NCBI GenBank assembly: GCA_027493545.1
Contig: JAOSKR010000001.1
Location: forward strand, 710,001-774,000
DNA: 64,000 nt
From: Roseovarius sp.
Lineage (GTDB): Bacteria > Pseudomonadota > Alphaproteobacteria > Rhodobacterales > Rhodobacteraceae
Direction: 5' to 3'
Part shown: one piece after another, positions 37,401 to 47,519 of the stretch
Position numbering within the stretch: position 1 is the stretch's first letter
How the letters are laid out: each line of letters begins with the position of its first letter
Made by a program: the position numbers and the translations under genes
Notes under the pieces: model-generated
What the model was told of the DNA's origin: nothing
Seen by the model: only the letters and a program-made list of their open reading frames with translations
Databases searched by the model: none

Positions 37401-38439
37401 ATGGCAAGGCCGGACGTCACGGTGAGGGGGGCGGGTATCTTCGGACTGGCGGTGGCCTGGGCCTGCCTGCAGAAAGGTGCGCGGGTGCAGGTGATCGACC
37501 CTGTCGGCCCCGGGGCGGGGTGCTCTGGCGGGGTGGTGGGCGCGCTGTCGCCGCACGTTCCCGAGGCATGGAATGACCTCAAGGCGTTCCAGTTCGACAG
37601 CCTGCTGATGGCCCGGGACTTCTGGGCCGGGGTAGAGCAGGTCTCGGGCATCTCACCGGGCTATGCACGGCTGGGCAGGCTGCAGCCCATCGCCGACGAA
37701 GGCGCGCTGAGGCTGGCCCGGGCGCGCGAGGAAACCGCGCGCGAGCATTGGGGCGACGCGGCCCTGTGGGAGGTGATCGAGACCCCGGCCGAAGGCTGGG
37801 CGCCGGTTTCCCCCACCGGGTATCTGATCCGCGACACGCTCAGCGCCCGTATCGACCCGCGCCGCGCCTGCGCCTCGCTCGCCGCCGCGCTGCACGCGCG
37901 CGGCGCCCGGTTGGTGCGGGAGGGCACGGCAGAGGGCAAGGTGGTACACGCCACCGGGGTGGCCGGATTGCAGGAACTGACGCAGGCGCTCGGCCGTACC
38001 GTCGGCGGCGGGGTCAAGGGGCAGGCGGCGCTGGTGCGTTTTGCCGCGCCCCAAAGCCCGCAGATTCATGCCGATGGCGTACTGGTGGTGCCCCATGCCG
38101 ATGGCACGACGGCCGTGGGCTCGACCTCGGAGCGCGACTACGACGACCCCTCGAGCACCGACGAACGCCTCGACGAGGTGATCGAGCGGGCGATGCAAGC
38201 GGTGCCGGTGCTGCACGGGGCACGGGTGATCGAACGCTGGGCGGGGCTGAGGCCGCGGGCGCGGTCACGTGCCCCGATGCTGGGCGAACACCCGCTCCAC
38301 CCCCGGCGAATACATCGCCAATGGCGGCTTCAAGATCGGCTTCGGCATGGCACCGAAGGCAGCCCGGGTGATGGCCGATCTGATGCTCGACGGCACCGAC
38401 GGCATTCCCGAACGTCTGCGGCCCGAGGCGTCGCTCTGA
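37401..38439 (+). CDS. FAD-dependent oxidoreductase of the DAO/MnmC-C type (one frameshift)
   Basis: 345 residues after repair. The N-terminal dinucleotide-binding motif is VTVRGAGIFGLAVAWACLQK. The centre holds YLIRDTLSARIDPRRACASL, and AVGSTSERDYDDPSSTDERL and GARVIERWAGLRPRARSRAP are typical of glycine oxidase / MnmC-like DAO proteins. An extra C in the CCCCC run near 38302 shifts the frame, which ends GFKIGFGMAPKAARVMADLM and stops at 38439. It is divergent from mnmD, so it may be the separate cmnm5-removing oxidase, but a D-amino-acid or glycine oxidase role is equally possible. Confidence 0.8.
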
Positions 38440-38506
38440 TCGCCGGAACGCATCGCGCCGCCCGGGTTGGCCCGGACGGCGCGGTTTTCAAAGGGTATCC
38501 CCGACC

Positions 38507-40640
38507 TCAGACGAAGATGACGTCGCCGCCGCTGAGTTCGGCAAGCTGCGTGTCCTCGAAGATGATCTCCTGCCCGCCGGCGGCGATGACCACATCGTCG
38601 CCCACCTGCGAGATGAACGGGAGAAGGTCCCCGGCGGAAAAGCCCCTGGGCAGCCCGACCAGGGCGAGATCGTCCACACCGGCCTCGAAATCGGTGATGG
38701 TCATGGAGTCGCCGCCGATGACGAAGGCAAAGACGTCGGCGTCGGCACCGCCGGTCAGCACATCGTTGCCGCTTTCGCTGACCAGGGTGTCCTTGCCGGC
38801 CCCGCCGTCGAGCGTGTCGTTGCCGCCCCGGCCTTGCAGCCAGTCGGCGCCATCATTGCCTTCGAAATGGTTGGCGTTGGCGTCGCCCTCGATCCGGTCG
38901 TTGAAAGCGGAGCCGCGCACGTTTTCGATGTTGTAGAGCCTGTCGGTAAAGGCATCGCCGTTCCAGGTGCCGATCGCGCCCTCAAGGACGAGGTCGACAT
39001 GCACCCCGCTGTCATAGCCGCCGCGGTCGTAACGGATCGTGTCGACGCCACCGCCGCCATCGACGGTATCGTCGCCACCGCGCACGATGAAGGACTCGTC
39101 GCTGCCGCTGCCGAGGATCGAATCGTCGCCGTTTCCGGTACGCAGTTCCCAAACCCCGCCGTTTTCGCTGATGCCGTTTTCAGCGGGCACGCCGTGAGAA
39201 ATTTGAACGGTGTCGGTGAACCCGTCCTGCTGGATGGTGCCGGCAGCCAGATCGGCCACGACCGGGCCGTCGCTCGTATGATAGCTGAGCCGGACCAGCC
39301 CGTCGCCCGAAAGGTTGAAGGTGTCGTCGCCCGGACCGCCCACGAGTTCGATCCATTGCTGGGCAGCGGTGTTGATGGTGAAGACATCGTCGCCACCGGT
39401 GCCGTTGACCTGCAGCCCGCCCGTGCTCCAGCCGGAATTGAGCGGGTTGGCCACGTCGAGAAGCGTGTTGGTGCCATCGGCCCCGGCGTCGATGGTGCCG
39501 GTGTTGGCCACGCCGTCGATGTTGACGGTGATCGGCTGGCTGAGATCCCAGTGATCCAGACCGACCCAGCCATTGACGATGTCCGCAAAGTCGATGGTGT
39601 CGTTGCCGGTCCCGGCCAGGATATAGTCGCCGGTGCCGTCATTGTCGCCGGGGTTGATCAGATCATCACCCGAACCGCCCATCAGCGTGTCGTTGCCGTC
39701 GCCGCCCATCAGCGTGTCGTTGCCGCCATTGCCGTCGAGCCGGTTGTCGCCCGCGTCGCCGGTGAGGCTGTCGTCGTGGTTGCTGCCGCGCACCCATTCG
39801 ATGTTGCTCAGCGTGTCGCTGAAGGCGCTGCCCTGCCAGGTGCCGGTTGCGGTGCCGGCGGCGAGGTCCACGGTGACCCCGGTGTCGTATCCGCCGCGGT
39901 CGTAACGGATCGCGTCGAAACCGCCGCCGCCGTCGACGGTGTCGTCGCCGCCGCGCACGATGAAGGACTCGTCGTTGCCGCTGCCCAGGAGCGAGTCGTT
40001 GCCATTGCCGGTGCGGATTTCATTGATCGCGCCGTTGACGGTGTCGGTGAACCCGTCCTGCTGGATGGTGCCGGCGCCCAGATCGGCGACAACCGCGCCG
40101 TTGCTCTGATGATAGCCCAGCCGGATACTGCCGTCACCGGAGATGTTGAAGGTGTCGTCGCCGCCCTGGCCGATGAGTTCGGCCCATTGGTGGGCAGCGG
40201 TGTGGACGGTGAAGACATCATTGCCACCGGTGCCGCGTACCGACAGCCCGCCGGTGGACCAGCCGGCATTGAGCGGGTTGACCACGTTGATGAGCGTGTC
40301 GGTGCCCTCGGAGGCGGTCGCGATGGTGCCGGTGTTGGTCACGCCGTTGATGTTGACGCCGATCGGCCCGGTCAGATCATCGTGGTTCAGACCGACCCAG
40401 CCGTGGACGATATCCGAAAAGTCGATGGTGTCGTTGCCGGTCCCGGCCAGGATGCTGTCGCCGACGCTGCCGTCATTGTCGCCGGGGTTGATCAAATCAT
40501 CGCCCGACCCGCCCAACAGCGTGTCGTTGCCGTCAAAACCGTTGAGGGTATCGTTGCCGCCGAAACCTTCGATGAAGTCATCGCCCGAGGTTCCGTCGAG
40601 CGGATCCGGGCCGGGGGGTGCCACCAATATAGTTCGCCAT
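38507..40640 (-). CDS. RTX-type calcium-binding protein with duplicated modules (start moved by a frameshift)
   Basis: About 710 residues. True start is inferred as ATG at 40640, preceded by AAAGGAGAGG; MANYIGGTP then meets an extra C in a C6 run near 40615, after which PDPLDGTSGDDFIEGFGGND continues. Two roughly 285-residue modules repeat in tandem (GDDLINPGDNDG... to GTWxGxAF). RTX nonapeptides (GGNDTLMGGDGNDTLMGGSG) and a C-terminus ending GGDVIFV match the first RTX protein. No signal peptide; type-I secretion expected. Transcribed away from dapA's end; the upstream region (40641-40890) is not obviously promoter-rich. Confidence 0.83.
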
Positions 40641-40890
40641 GAAACCTCTCCTTTTCAATTCCTCGGGCGTAATGGAGTGGAGTGAACCATCTCAGAACGA
40701 GCGTGTCCACACCTTTTCCGCGAAGAACGCGCATATTCTCGGACGCAGGAATCCGTCGCGGTCGGCCGCCCGGAGAAATCCTCCGGGGTTTGCAATCCCA
40801 TGATTTGCCATGTTTGAGCGGTCACGCGCCCGTGCTGTCCGTGCCGCCTTTGCCGCTGCCGTTGCTGCGGCATCGGGTCTCAGCCGCGCC

Positions 40891-41766
40891 TCAGTTCATC
40901 AGCCCGGCATGGCGCATCGCGTCCTCGACCAGCGCCCTGGTCGGCCCGGCCAGCCCGGTGAGCGGCGAGCGCACCTCCTCGCTGCAAAGCCCGAGCTTGG
41001 ACATCGCATACTTGACGCCCACCACCCCCGGTTCGGTAAAGATCGCACGGTGCAGCGGCATCAGCCGGTCCTGCAGCTCCAGCGCGCGGGCATAATCGCC
41101 AGAAAGACAGGCGTGCTGCACCTCGGCCACCAGCCGCGGCGCGACATTGGCGGTGACCGAGATCACCCCCTGCCCGCCCTGCGCGTTGAAGCCGTGGGCG
41201 GTGCCGTCCTCGCCGGAAATCTGGATGAAGTCCGTGCCGCAGGAAATCCGCTGCAGGCTGACGCGCGCGAGATCGCCGGTGGCGTCCTTGACGCCAATGA
41301 TGCGGGGCAGCCTGGCCAGTTCGCCCATGGTCTCGGGGCTCATGTCGACGGCCGAGCGTCCTGGGATGTTGTAGATGATGATCGGCAGTTCGCAGCAGTC
41401 GTGCAGCGCGGTGAAATGGGCAATCAGCCCGCGCTGGGTGGGCTTGTTGTAATAGGGCGTGACCACCAGCGCGGCATCGGCGCCGACCTTTTCGGCGTGC
41501 CGCATGAAGCGGATCGCCTCGACGGTGTTGTTCGACCCCGCCCCCGCGATCACCGGCACCCGCCCGGCGGCGGCGCGCACCACCTCCTCGACCACGCGCT
41601 CGTGCTCGGCGTGGCTCAGCGTCGGGCTCTCGCCGGTGGTGCCCACCGGCACCAGCCCGTCGCTGCCCTCGCTGATATGCCATTCCACCAGGGTCTTGAG
41701 GGTCTCGTAATCCACCTCGCCGTTGCGGAACGGCGTGACCAGGGCGGGGAAGGATCCTTTGAACAT
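40891..41766 (-). CDS. dapA: 4-hydroxy-tetrahydrodipicolinate synthase
   Basis: Schiff-base aldolase condensing pyruvate and aspartate semialdehyde at the lysine/DAP branch. 291 residues, intact: [56 protein letters not shown] (Tyr and Arg) and the lysine in GVKDATGD. Its substrate comes from asd, encoded about 9 kb away. Divergent from the lytic transglycosylase gene. Start at 41766. Confidence 0.96.
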   Translation of the reverse strand: MFKGSFPALVTPFRNGEVDYETLKTLVEWHISEGSDGLVPVGTTGESPTLSHAEHERVVEEVVRAAAGRVPVIAGAGSNNTVEAIRFMRHAEKVGADAALVVTPYYNKPTQRGLIAHFTALHDCCELPIIIYNIPGRSAVDMSPETMGELARLPRIIGVKDATGDLARVSLQRISCGTDFIQISGEDGTAHGFNAQGGQGVISVTANVAPRLVAEVQHACLSGDYARALELQDRLMPLHRAIFTEPGVVGVKYAMSKLGLCSEEVRSPLTGLAGPTRALVEDAMRHAGLMN

Positions 41767-41907
41767 CGGCGGGCTCCATCGTCTCGCGGGATCGTGGCGC
41801 GGGGCTGACGCGGGCGGCAAGCCGCCCGTCTAGCACCTTTGTGAGTGGACTTGCGCCGCGAAGCGCGCATAGGCTTGGCTTTGTTCTATCCTTCGCGCGG
41901 ACGGGAA

Positions 41908-43892
41908 ATGCAAGAGATGGTGCGCTTTCTCTTAACCGTTTTGGTGGTTTTCGGCCTCTCCGCCCCGGCCCCGGCCCCGGCGCAGCCGGATGGCGACCGA
42001 ATCGCCCATCGGGTCGCGCCGAGGCCGCTGGCCAGCGCGCTCGACGCGGCGCGGGCCGGACGCTGGGAGGTGGCGGCACGACTCGCCGCCCGCGACGGGG
42101 CGGCGGCGGCGGCGGTGATCGAATGGATGCGCCTGAGCGCCGGGCTGGGCGAGCCGACGCAGGTGCTGGCCTTTCTTGCCGCCCACCCCGACTGGCCCGA
42201 CCTCGACGCGCTGCGCCGGCGCAACGAGGAGGTCATGACCCGCGCCGGCTTTGACGACGTGCTGGCGTTCTATCGCGATTACCACCCGCGGACCGGCACC
42301 GGCGCGCTGAACCTCGCCCGCGCCCAGATCGCCCGCGGCGAGGCGGGCGACGCCGAGGCCGGCGTCGTGCTGGCCTGGCGCACGCTCGATCTGTCGGCGG
42401 ACGAGCACGACGCCTTTGTCGCCGCGCACGAGGCGCTTCTGAAACCGCACCACGCGGCGCGGCTGGAGATGGCGCTGTGGCGGGGGCTGCGCGACGCACG
42501 GCAGATGCTGCCGCTGGTGGACGACGAAACCCGTGCCCGCGCCGAGGCGCGACTGAAGCTCAAGGGTGGCGGCGACATCGCCGATGCCGATCTGCCCAAG
42601 GGCGGCGCCACCGACGCCGGCATCGCCTATGAACGCTTTGCCCGGGACATCGATCGCGGCCGTTCGGAGGCGGCGATCAAGCGGATCATGACGCAGAGCG
42701 ACCTGCCCGGGGCTGGGCGAGCCCGAGCGCTGGGCCGGCTGGCGGCGCCATCTGGCGCGCGCCGAGATGCGTGCCGGCAACGCCGCCACCGCCTATCGGC
42801 TGGCGGCGCATCACCAGCTGGTCGAGGGTCGAACTATGCCGATCTGGAATGGCTGGCGGGGTATCTCGCGCTGAGGCATCTCGGTGCGCCGGAACTGGCG
42901 CTCGACCATTTCCAGCGCTTCCGCGCGGCGGTGGAAAGCCCGATCTCGCTGGGCCGCGCGGGCTACTGGCTGGGCCGCGCGCAGGAGGCGCTGGGCGACG
43001 CCGAGGCGGCGCAGATCTCCTATGCCTTCGGCGGGCAGTTCCAGACCAGCTTTTACGGGCTGCTGGCCGCCGGGCGCGCCGGACTTGCGCCCGATCCGGC
43101 GCTTGCCGGGACACCACCTGCGGGAGGCTGGCGGCAGGCCGGGTTCGCGCGGACGCCGCTTTCACGGCCGCGGTGTTGCTGCACGCCGCCGGGCAGGACC
43201 GCACCGCCGAGCGGTTCCTGGTCGCGCTTGCCGGTACGCTGGACGAGGACGGGCTGCGCCGCCTCGGGCTCGCACTCGAAGAGATGGAGGCACCGCATCT
43301 GCAGGTGATGGTCGGCAAGGCCGCGGCCGAACGCGGCATCATGGTGCCCGGCCCCTACTACGCGCTGCACCCGCTGCGCGAGATGGACCTGCCGGTGCCG
43401 GCCGAGCTGGCGCTGGCGATTGCCCGGCGGGAAAGCGAATTCGACGCCTCGGTACAGAGCGGCGCCGGCGCGCAGGGGCTGATGCAGCTGATGCCGGGCA
43501 CCGCCAGCGACATGGCCCGCGCCCTGGGCCTCGAGAACGCGCGCGGCCGCGCCCTGACCGACTGGCGCTTCAACGCCCGACTGGGCGCGGCCTATCTCGC
43601 CCGGCTGGTCGAGCGCTTCGACGGCAACGTGATCATGGTCGCGGCGGGCTACAACGCCGGCCCCGGCCGGCCGCTGCGCTGGATCGAGGAGATGGGCGAT
43701 CCGCGCGGCGGCGGCGAGGAGGAGATCGTCGACTGGATCGAGCACATCCCGTTTCGCGAGACCCGCAACTACGTGATGCGGGTGGCCGAAAGCCTGCCGG
43801 TCTACCGCGCCCGGCTGGGCAAGGCCCCGCTGCCGGTGCCGTTCGGGCAGGAGCTTTCGGGCGCCAGCCTGCGGGTTCTGGCGCTCGATTAG
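41908..43892 (+). CDS. Periplasmic soluble lytic transglycosylase (three frameshifts)
   Basis: Cleaves peptidoglycan between MurNAc and GlcNAc, forming anhydro-MurNAc. About 661 residues. The signal peptide is MVRFLLTVLVVFGLSAPAPA. An alpha-helical superhelix region follows. Breaks: extra G near 42713, a lost base near 42828 and a lost base near 43147. The catalytic SLT domain is intact: ALAIARRESEFDASVQSGAG with catalytic Glu, AQGLMQLMPGTASDMARALG, and AAGYNAGPGR. ATG at 41917 is an alternative start. A stem-loop with GCGTGTCGCGTT arms follows the stop. Confidence 0.9.
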
Positions 43893-43893
43893 G

Positions 43894-43974
43894 GCGTGTC
43901 GCGTTCAAATAGGAAACGGCTCGACGGCGGGCACGCGACGGGCGGGTGCTTCAATCAAACGCGACACGCTATAG
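43894..43974. repeat. Stem-loop with GCGTGTCGCGTT arms after the transglycosylase gene
   Basis: 12-bp perfect arms (GCGTGTCGCGTT and its complement AACGCGACACGC) enclose about 55 bases. A related arrangement (CGCGTTCAATCGGAAAAC ... GATTTGACGCG) occurs at about 62174-62288. Probably a dispersed element or a transcript-ending hairpin. Confidence 0.55.
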
Positions 43975-44021
43975 GGCTTGGGGGCCGGGACGGGTCTGTC
44001 CGGGGCCCGCGACCGGGCCTG

Positions 44022-44777
44022 TCAGGGGGCTTTGCCCAGCCGCTTGTGGTGGCTGACGCGGCCGTCGCCCTGCGCCTTGATGCGGGTCATGGCCGCGCGC
44101 AGCGGCTCGTACGCCACGGCCATGTCGCGTGCGTTGGCATGGATGAGCGTGTCCGGGTCCGCGACCCAGGCCACATGGCCGGGCCAGAAGAACAGATCGC
44201 CCCGGCGCGGTGGTGTGCCCTCGAGCAGTGCATGGCCAAGTTCGGCGGCCTGCTGATGACTGTCGCCGGGGCAGGCGATGGCGCAGGCGAGACAGGCGAT
44301 CTGGACAAGCCCCGAACAGTCGATGCCGAAGGCGCTGTTGCCACCCCAGAGATAGGGCGTGCCCAAAAGCCGCTCGGCCACCGCCACCGGATCAGTGGCA
44401 GGCAGATCGAGCGGGCCGAGATGCACCGCCGGCACGAACCCCCGCGGCGTTTCGGCAAAGGCGCCCACGATGCCGGTGACGGTGAGCAGGCTGCCGAGGC
44501 TGAGCGCGGCGGTCTCGCGCGACTTGAGGTCGGGGGCGGGGTAGAGATGGGTGGCGCGGACGCTGACCCGGTGGCTGGGCGCGGGCAGGTCGGCGAGGCT
44601 CTCGCGCCGCATCCAGCCGGGATAGCCGTCGCGCAGCGCCTCGACCCGCACCCAGTCGCCCTGCTCGTCGTGTAGGCGCACCGCCTCGCCCATCAGGAGC
44701 TGACGGTCGCGCGCGCCGTAGGGGTCGCGCAGCAAGTCCGCCACAGGGACCGCGACCCCGAGAACCCGCGCGGTCAT
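44022..44777 (-). CDS. NlpC/P60 (C40-family) peptidoglycan hydrolase
   Basis: 251 residues. Two SH3-like segments (about 1-120; DPYGARDRQLLMGEAVRLHD and GWMRRESLADLPAP) precede a C-terminal NlpC/P60 domain: LLGTPYLWGGNSAFGIDCSG with catalytic cysteine in DCSG, GDLFFWPGHVAWVADPDTLI with histidine, and HANARDM. No signal peptide is apparent, as in many Rhodobacteraceae relatives. It likely hydrolyses peptide cross-links of the cell wall. Downstream of the M17 peptidase gene on the same strand. Confidence 0.87.
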   Translation of the reverse strand: MTARVLGVAVPVADLLRDPYGARDRQLLMGEAVRLHDEQGDWVRVEALRDGYPGWMRRESLADLPAPSHRVSVRATHLYPAPDLKSRETAALSLGSLLTVTGIVGAFAETPRGFVPAVHLGPLDLPATDPVAVAERLLGTPYLWGGNSAFGIDCSGLVQIACLACAIACPGDSHQQAAELGHALLEGTPPRRGDLFFWPGHVAWVADPDTLIHANARDMAVAYEPLRAAMTRIKAQGDGRVSHHKRLGKAP

Positions 44778-44829
44778 GGCCGGTGTTGAGGGGCGCTGCC
44801 CCTCTTGGCCTGCGGCCAGTTCACCCCGG

Positions 44830-44851
44830 AGTATTTGGGGCAAGATGAAGA
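44830..44851. repeat. Second arm of the GAGTATTT...GATGAAG family
   Basis: A 22-base arm nearly identical to the frmA-imuB stem-loop, in the 93-base gap between the NlpC/P60 and M17 peptidase genes. A shortened complementary piece (CTTCAT) at 44870 suggests a decayed second arm. Confidence 0.6.
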
Positions 44852-44870
44852 CATGGGGGCGCTCACAGCT

Positions 44871-46254
44871 TCATGTCCCTGGCAGCACCTCGGGCAGCGC
44901 GTCGAGCAGCGCGCGCGCGCCCATGCCGACGCCGCCCTTGGGGCGCGCGGGCGCATCCTTGGGCGTCCAGCCGTAGATATCGAAATGGGCGTAGCGCGCG
45001 GCGCCGGCAAAGCGGCGCAGGAAGAGCGCGGCGGTGATGGCGCCGGCGAAACCGCCCTTGGGGGCGTTGTCGAGATCGGCGATGCCGGGCTCGATCATCG
45101 CCTCGTAAGGCGTGTGAAACGGCAGCCGCCAGACCGGGTCGGCGACCCGCGTCCCGGCGGCATCCAGCGCGGCCGCAAGCGCCGCGTCATCGGTGAAATA
45201 GGGGGCGATGTCGGGCCCCACCGCCACCCGCGCCGCGCCGGTGAGGGTCGCCATCGACACCATCAGGTCGGGCGCCGCCTCGGCCCCCAACGCCAGCGCG
45301 TCGGCCAGCACCAGCCGGCCCTCGGCATCGGTGTTGTTGACCTCGACCGTCAGCCGGTTGCGCGCCCTGAGGATGTCGCCGGGGCGGAACGCCGCGCCCG
45401 AGACGGCGTTTTCCACCGCCGGCACCAGCACCCTCAGCCGCAGTTTCAGCCCCAGCGTCATGATCATGCGCGCCAGCCCCAGCACCGTGGCGGCGCCGCC
45501 CATGTCCTTCTTCATCAGCGCCATGCTGTCGCCGGGCTTGAGGTTGAGCCCGCCGGTATCGAAGCAGACCCCCTTGCCCACCAGCGTCAGCGCCGGGCCG
45601 GCATCGCCCCAGCGCAGGTCGATGAGCCGCGGCGCGCGGGCGGCGGCGCGGCCGACGGCGTGGATGAGCGGCAGTTCGCGCGCAATGAGATCGTCGCCCC
45701 GGATCACCTCGATCGCGGCGCCTTGGGCGCGCGCCAGATCGGCGCAGGCGGCCTCGAGTTCGTCCGGGCCCATATCGGCCGCCGGCGTGTTGATGAGATC
45801 GCGGGTCAGGAACTCGCCCGCGGCGATGGCGGTGAGGCGCGCGGCATCGACGCCGTCGGGTGCGACGAGGCGGGCGGACGCCGGGGTCTGGTCGTGGTAG
45901 CGGTCAAAGGCGTAGCCGGCCAGCAGCCAGCCCAGCGCCTCTTCCCCGGCGCGCCCGGGCGCCAGCCCTTCCAGGCGATAGACACCCTCGGACAGGGCCG
46001 CGGCGGCGGCGGCGAGGTGGAAGCGGCCGCGCGCGCGGGCCTCGGGGGTGCCGTAGCCCGCCAGCGCCATCGCCAGGCCTCCGTCCTCGGCGGGCACCGT
46101 CAGGACGCGGCCGAGTTTCGCGGTGAACCCGTTGGCGCGCAGCCATTGCGCGACGCGGCCCGGCCGGGCTGCGGTCCGAGGCGTCGAGCGCGTCCTCGGC
46201 GACGATGTGAAGCGGGATGGCGGGGGTGCCGGGCGGGGCGAATTCGGGGGTCAT
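44871..46254 (-). CDS. M17-family leucyl aminopeptidase (one frameshift)
   Basis: Zinc aminopeptidase of about 460 residues. An extra base near 46160 separates the first 30 codons from the rest. The catalytic domain shows GKGVCFDTGGLNLKPGDSMA, MKKDMGGAATVLGLARMIM and NTDAEGRLVLADALALGAEA, which contain the metal ligands and the catalytic Arg. N-terminal part is less conserved, as usual. The start MTPEFAPPGTPAIPLHIVAE is at 46254. Upstream of the NlpC gene; both process cell-wall or protein peptides. Confidence 0.9.
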
Positions 46255-46324
46255 GCGGATCTCTGAGCAAGGGGGTGTGCCACCTGCCCAGCCTAGCCGC
46301 CCGCGCGCCGCCCGCAAGCCCCTC

Positions 46325-46691
46325 TCAGCCCGCCGGCAGATCCCATATCCGCGCCAGCGATACCTCGCCCACGCGCCCGAGCCGCGCCATCGTGGCCGCC
46401 AGCGCCACCGCATCGCCACGCTGGCTGCAGGCCGCGACATCGCGCGCCACCCGCGCCAGTGCCGGCATTCCCCAACTGGTCGGCGATGGCGCCCATGCTG
46501 CGGGCGTATCTGCGCATCTCGTCCGTCTCTGTGCGCCGGTGCAGGCCTTCGAGCTGACCCAACCGCGCCGAAAGCTCCTGCAGCGCACGGCTGACCACGT
46601 CTTCGGCGGCGCGATGCCCCAGCCGCACGAACAGCTCTTCCAGCCGGTCCGGGTCGAGCCGCACCGACTCCGTCTGTTCGAGACGTGTCAC
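46325..46691 (-). CDS. Small hypothetical protein (one frameshift)
   Basis: About 121 residues from GTG at 46691, which follows GGGACAG. The sequence TRLEQTESVRLDPDRLEELF, AEDVVSRALQELSARLGQLE and, after one extra base near 46482, MPALARVARDVAACSQRGDA is helical and mostly hydrophilic. A four-helix layout such as an Hpt-like or regulator-binding fold is possible but no phosphorylatable His motif is clear. No signal peptide. Function unknown. Confidence 0.55.
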
Positions 46692-46856
46692 CTGTCCCAA
46701 ATCCGCACCCCTCGAACCAATGCCCCCCCGGGCCAGGCCGCCATACTGGCTCCGGGCGGTTCCCAAATGGTTTCCGGTGCGGGCAATTCTCGCTCGAATT
46801 CTCGGTGAATACGGATTATCAGGACGTACCGTAAATCACCTGTGACGAGGAACAAC

Positions 46857-47507
46857 ATGAACGAGGCGCGCCCACTGCCTGGCTATCTGGTCGAGCGCTA
46901 TCGCGGCTGGAAGGCCACGAAATACAAGGAAAACGAGGCCTGGTACCGCCATCTGGCCCAGCAGGGCCAGCACCCGCGCGCGATGGTGATCAGCTGCTGC
47001 GACAGCCGTGTGCACGTCACCTCGGTCTTTGGTGCCGATCAGGGCGAGTTCTTCTTGCTCCGCAACATCGCCAACTCTGGTGCCGCCGCATGTCGTCGAC
47101 GGCGAGCATCACGGCACCTCGGCGGCGGTGGAATTTGCGGTTTCGGCGCTCAAGGTGCCGCATGTGATCGTCATCGGCCATTCCGACTGCGGCGGGGTCG
47201 CGGGCTGCGACGCGATGTGTTCGGGACACGCCCCGAACTGGAGGAAAAGACCAGCTTCGTCGGTCGCTGGATGGATATCCTGCGCCCCGGCTACGAGCGC
47301 GTCAAGGACATCACTGACCGCACCGAGCGCACCGGCGCACTGGAAAAGCAGGCGATCCTGATATCGCTCGAAAACCTGATGACCTTTCCCTTTGTCGCCG
47401 AGGCGGTGCGGGGCGGCACGCTCACCCTGCACGGGCTCTGGCACGACACCGGCGAGGGCGCGCTCGAGCAGTACGACGCCGCAAGCGATCGCTTCAAGCC
47501 GCTCTGA
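46857..47507 (+). CDS. Beta-class carbonic anhydrase (two compensating frameshifts)
   Basis: Interconverts CO2 and bicarbonate. 216 residues after repair. The zinc site is complete: VISCCDSRVHV (Cys, Asp, Arg) in the first frame, then the His and Cys ligands in VIVIGHSDCGGVAG in a second frame reached by an extra T near 47079 (CTCTGG for CCTGG). A missing C near 47234 returns to the first frame (LEEKTSFVGRWMDILRPGYE). ATG at 46857 follows ACGAGG; a GTG at 46842 is an alternative. Convergent with the DUF4139 gene. Confidence 0.9.
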   Translation: MNEARPLPGYLVERYRGWKATKYKENEAWYRHLAQQGQHPRAMVISCCDSRVHVTSVFGADQGEFFLLRNIANSGAAACRRRRASRHLGGGGICGFGAQGAACDRHRPFRLRRGRGLRRDVFGTRPELEEKTSFVGRWMDILRPGYERVKDITDRTERTGALEKQAILISLENLMTFPFVAEAVRGGTLTLHGLWHDTGEGALEQYDAASDRFKPL

Positions 47508-47519
47508 GGCGGCGCGCGG

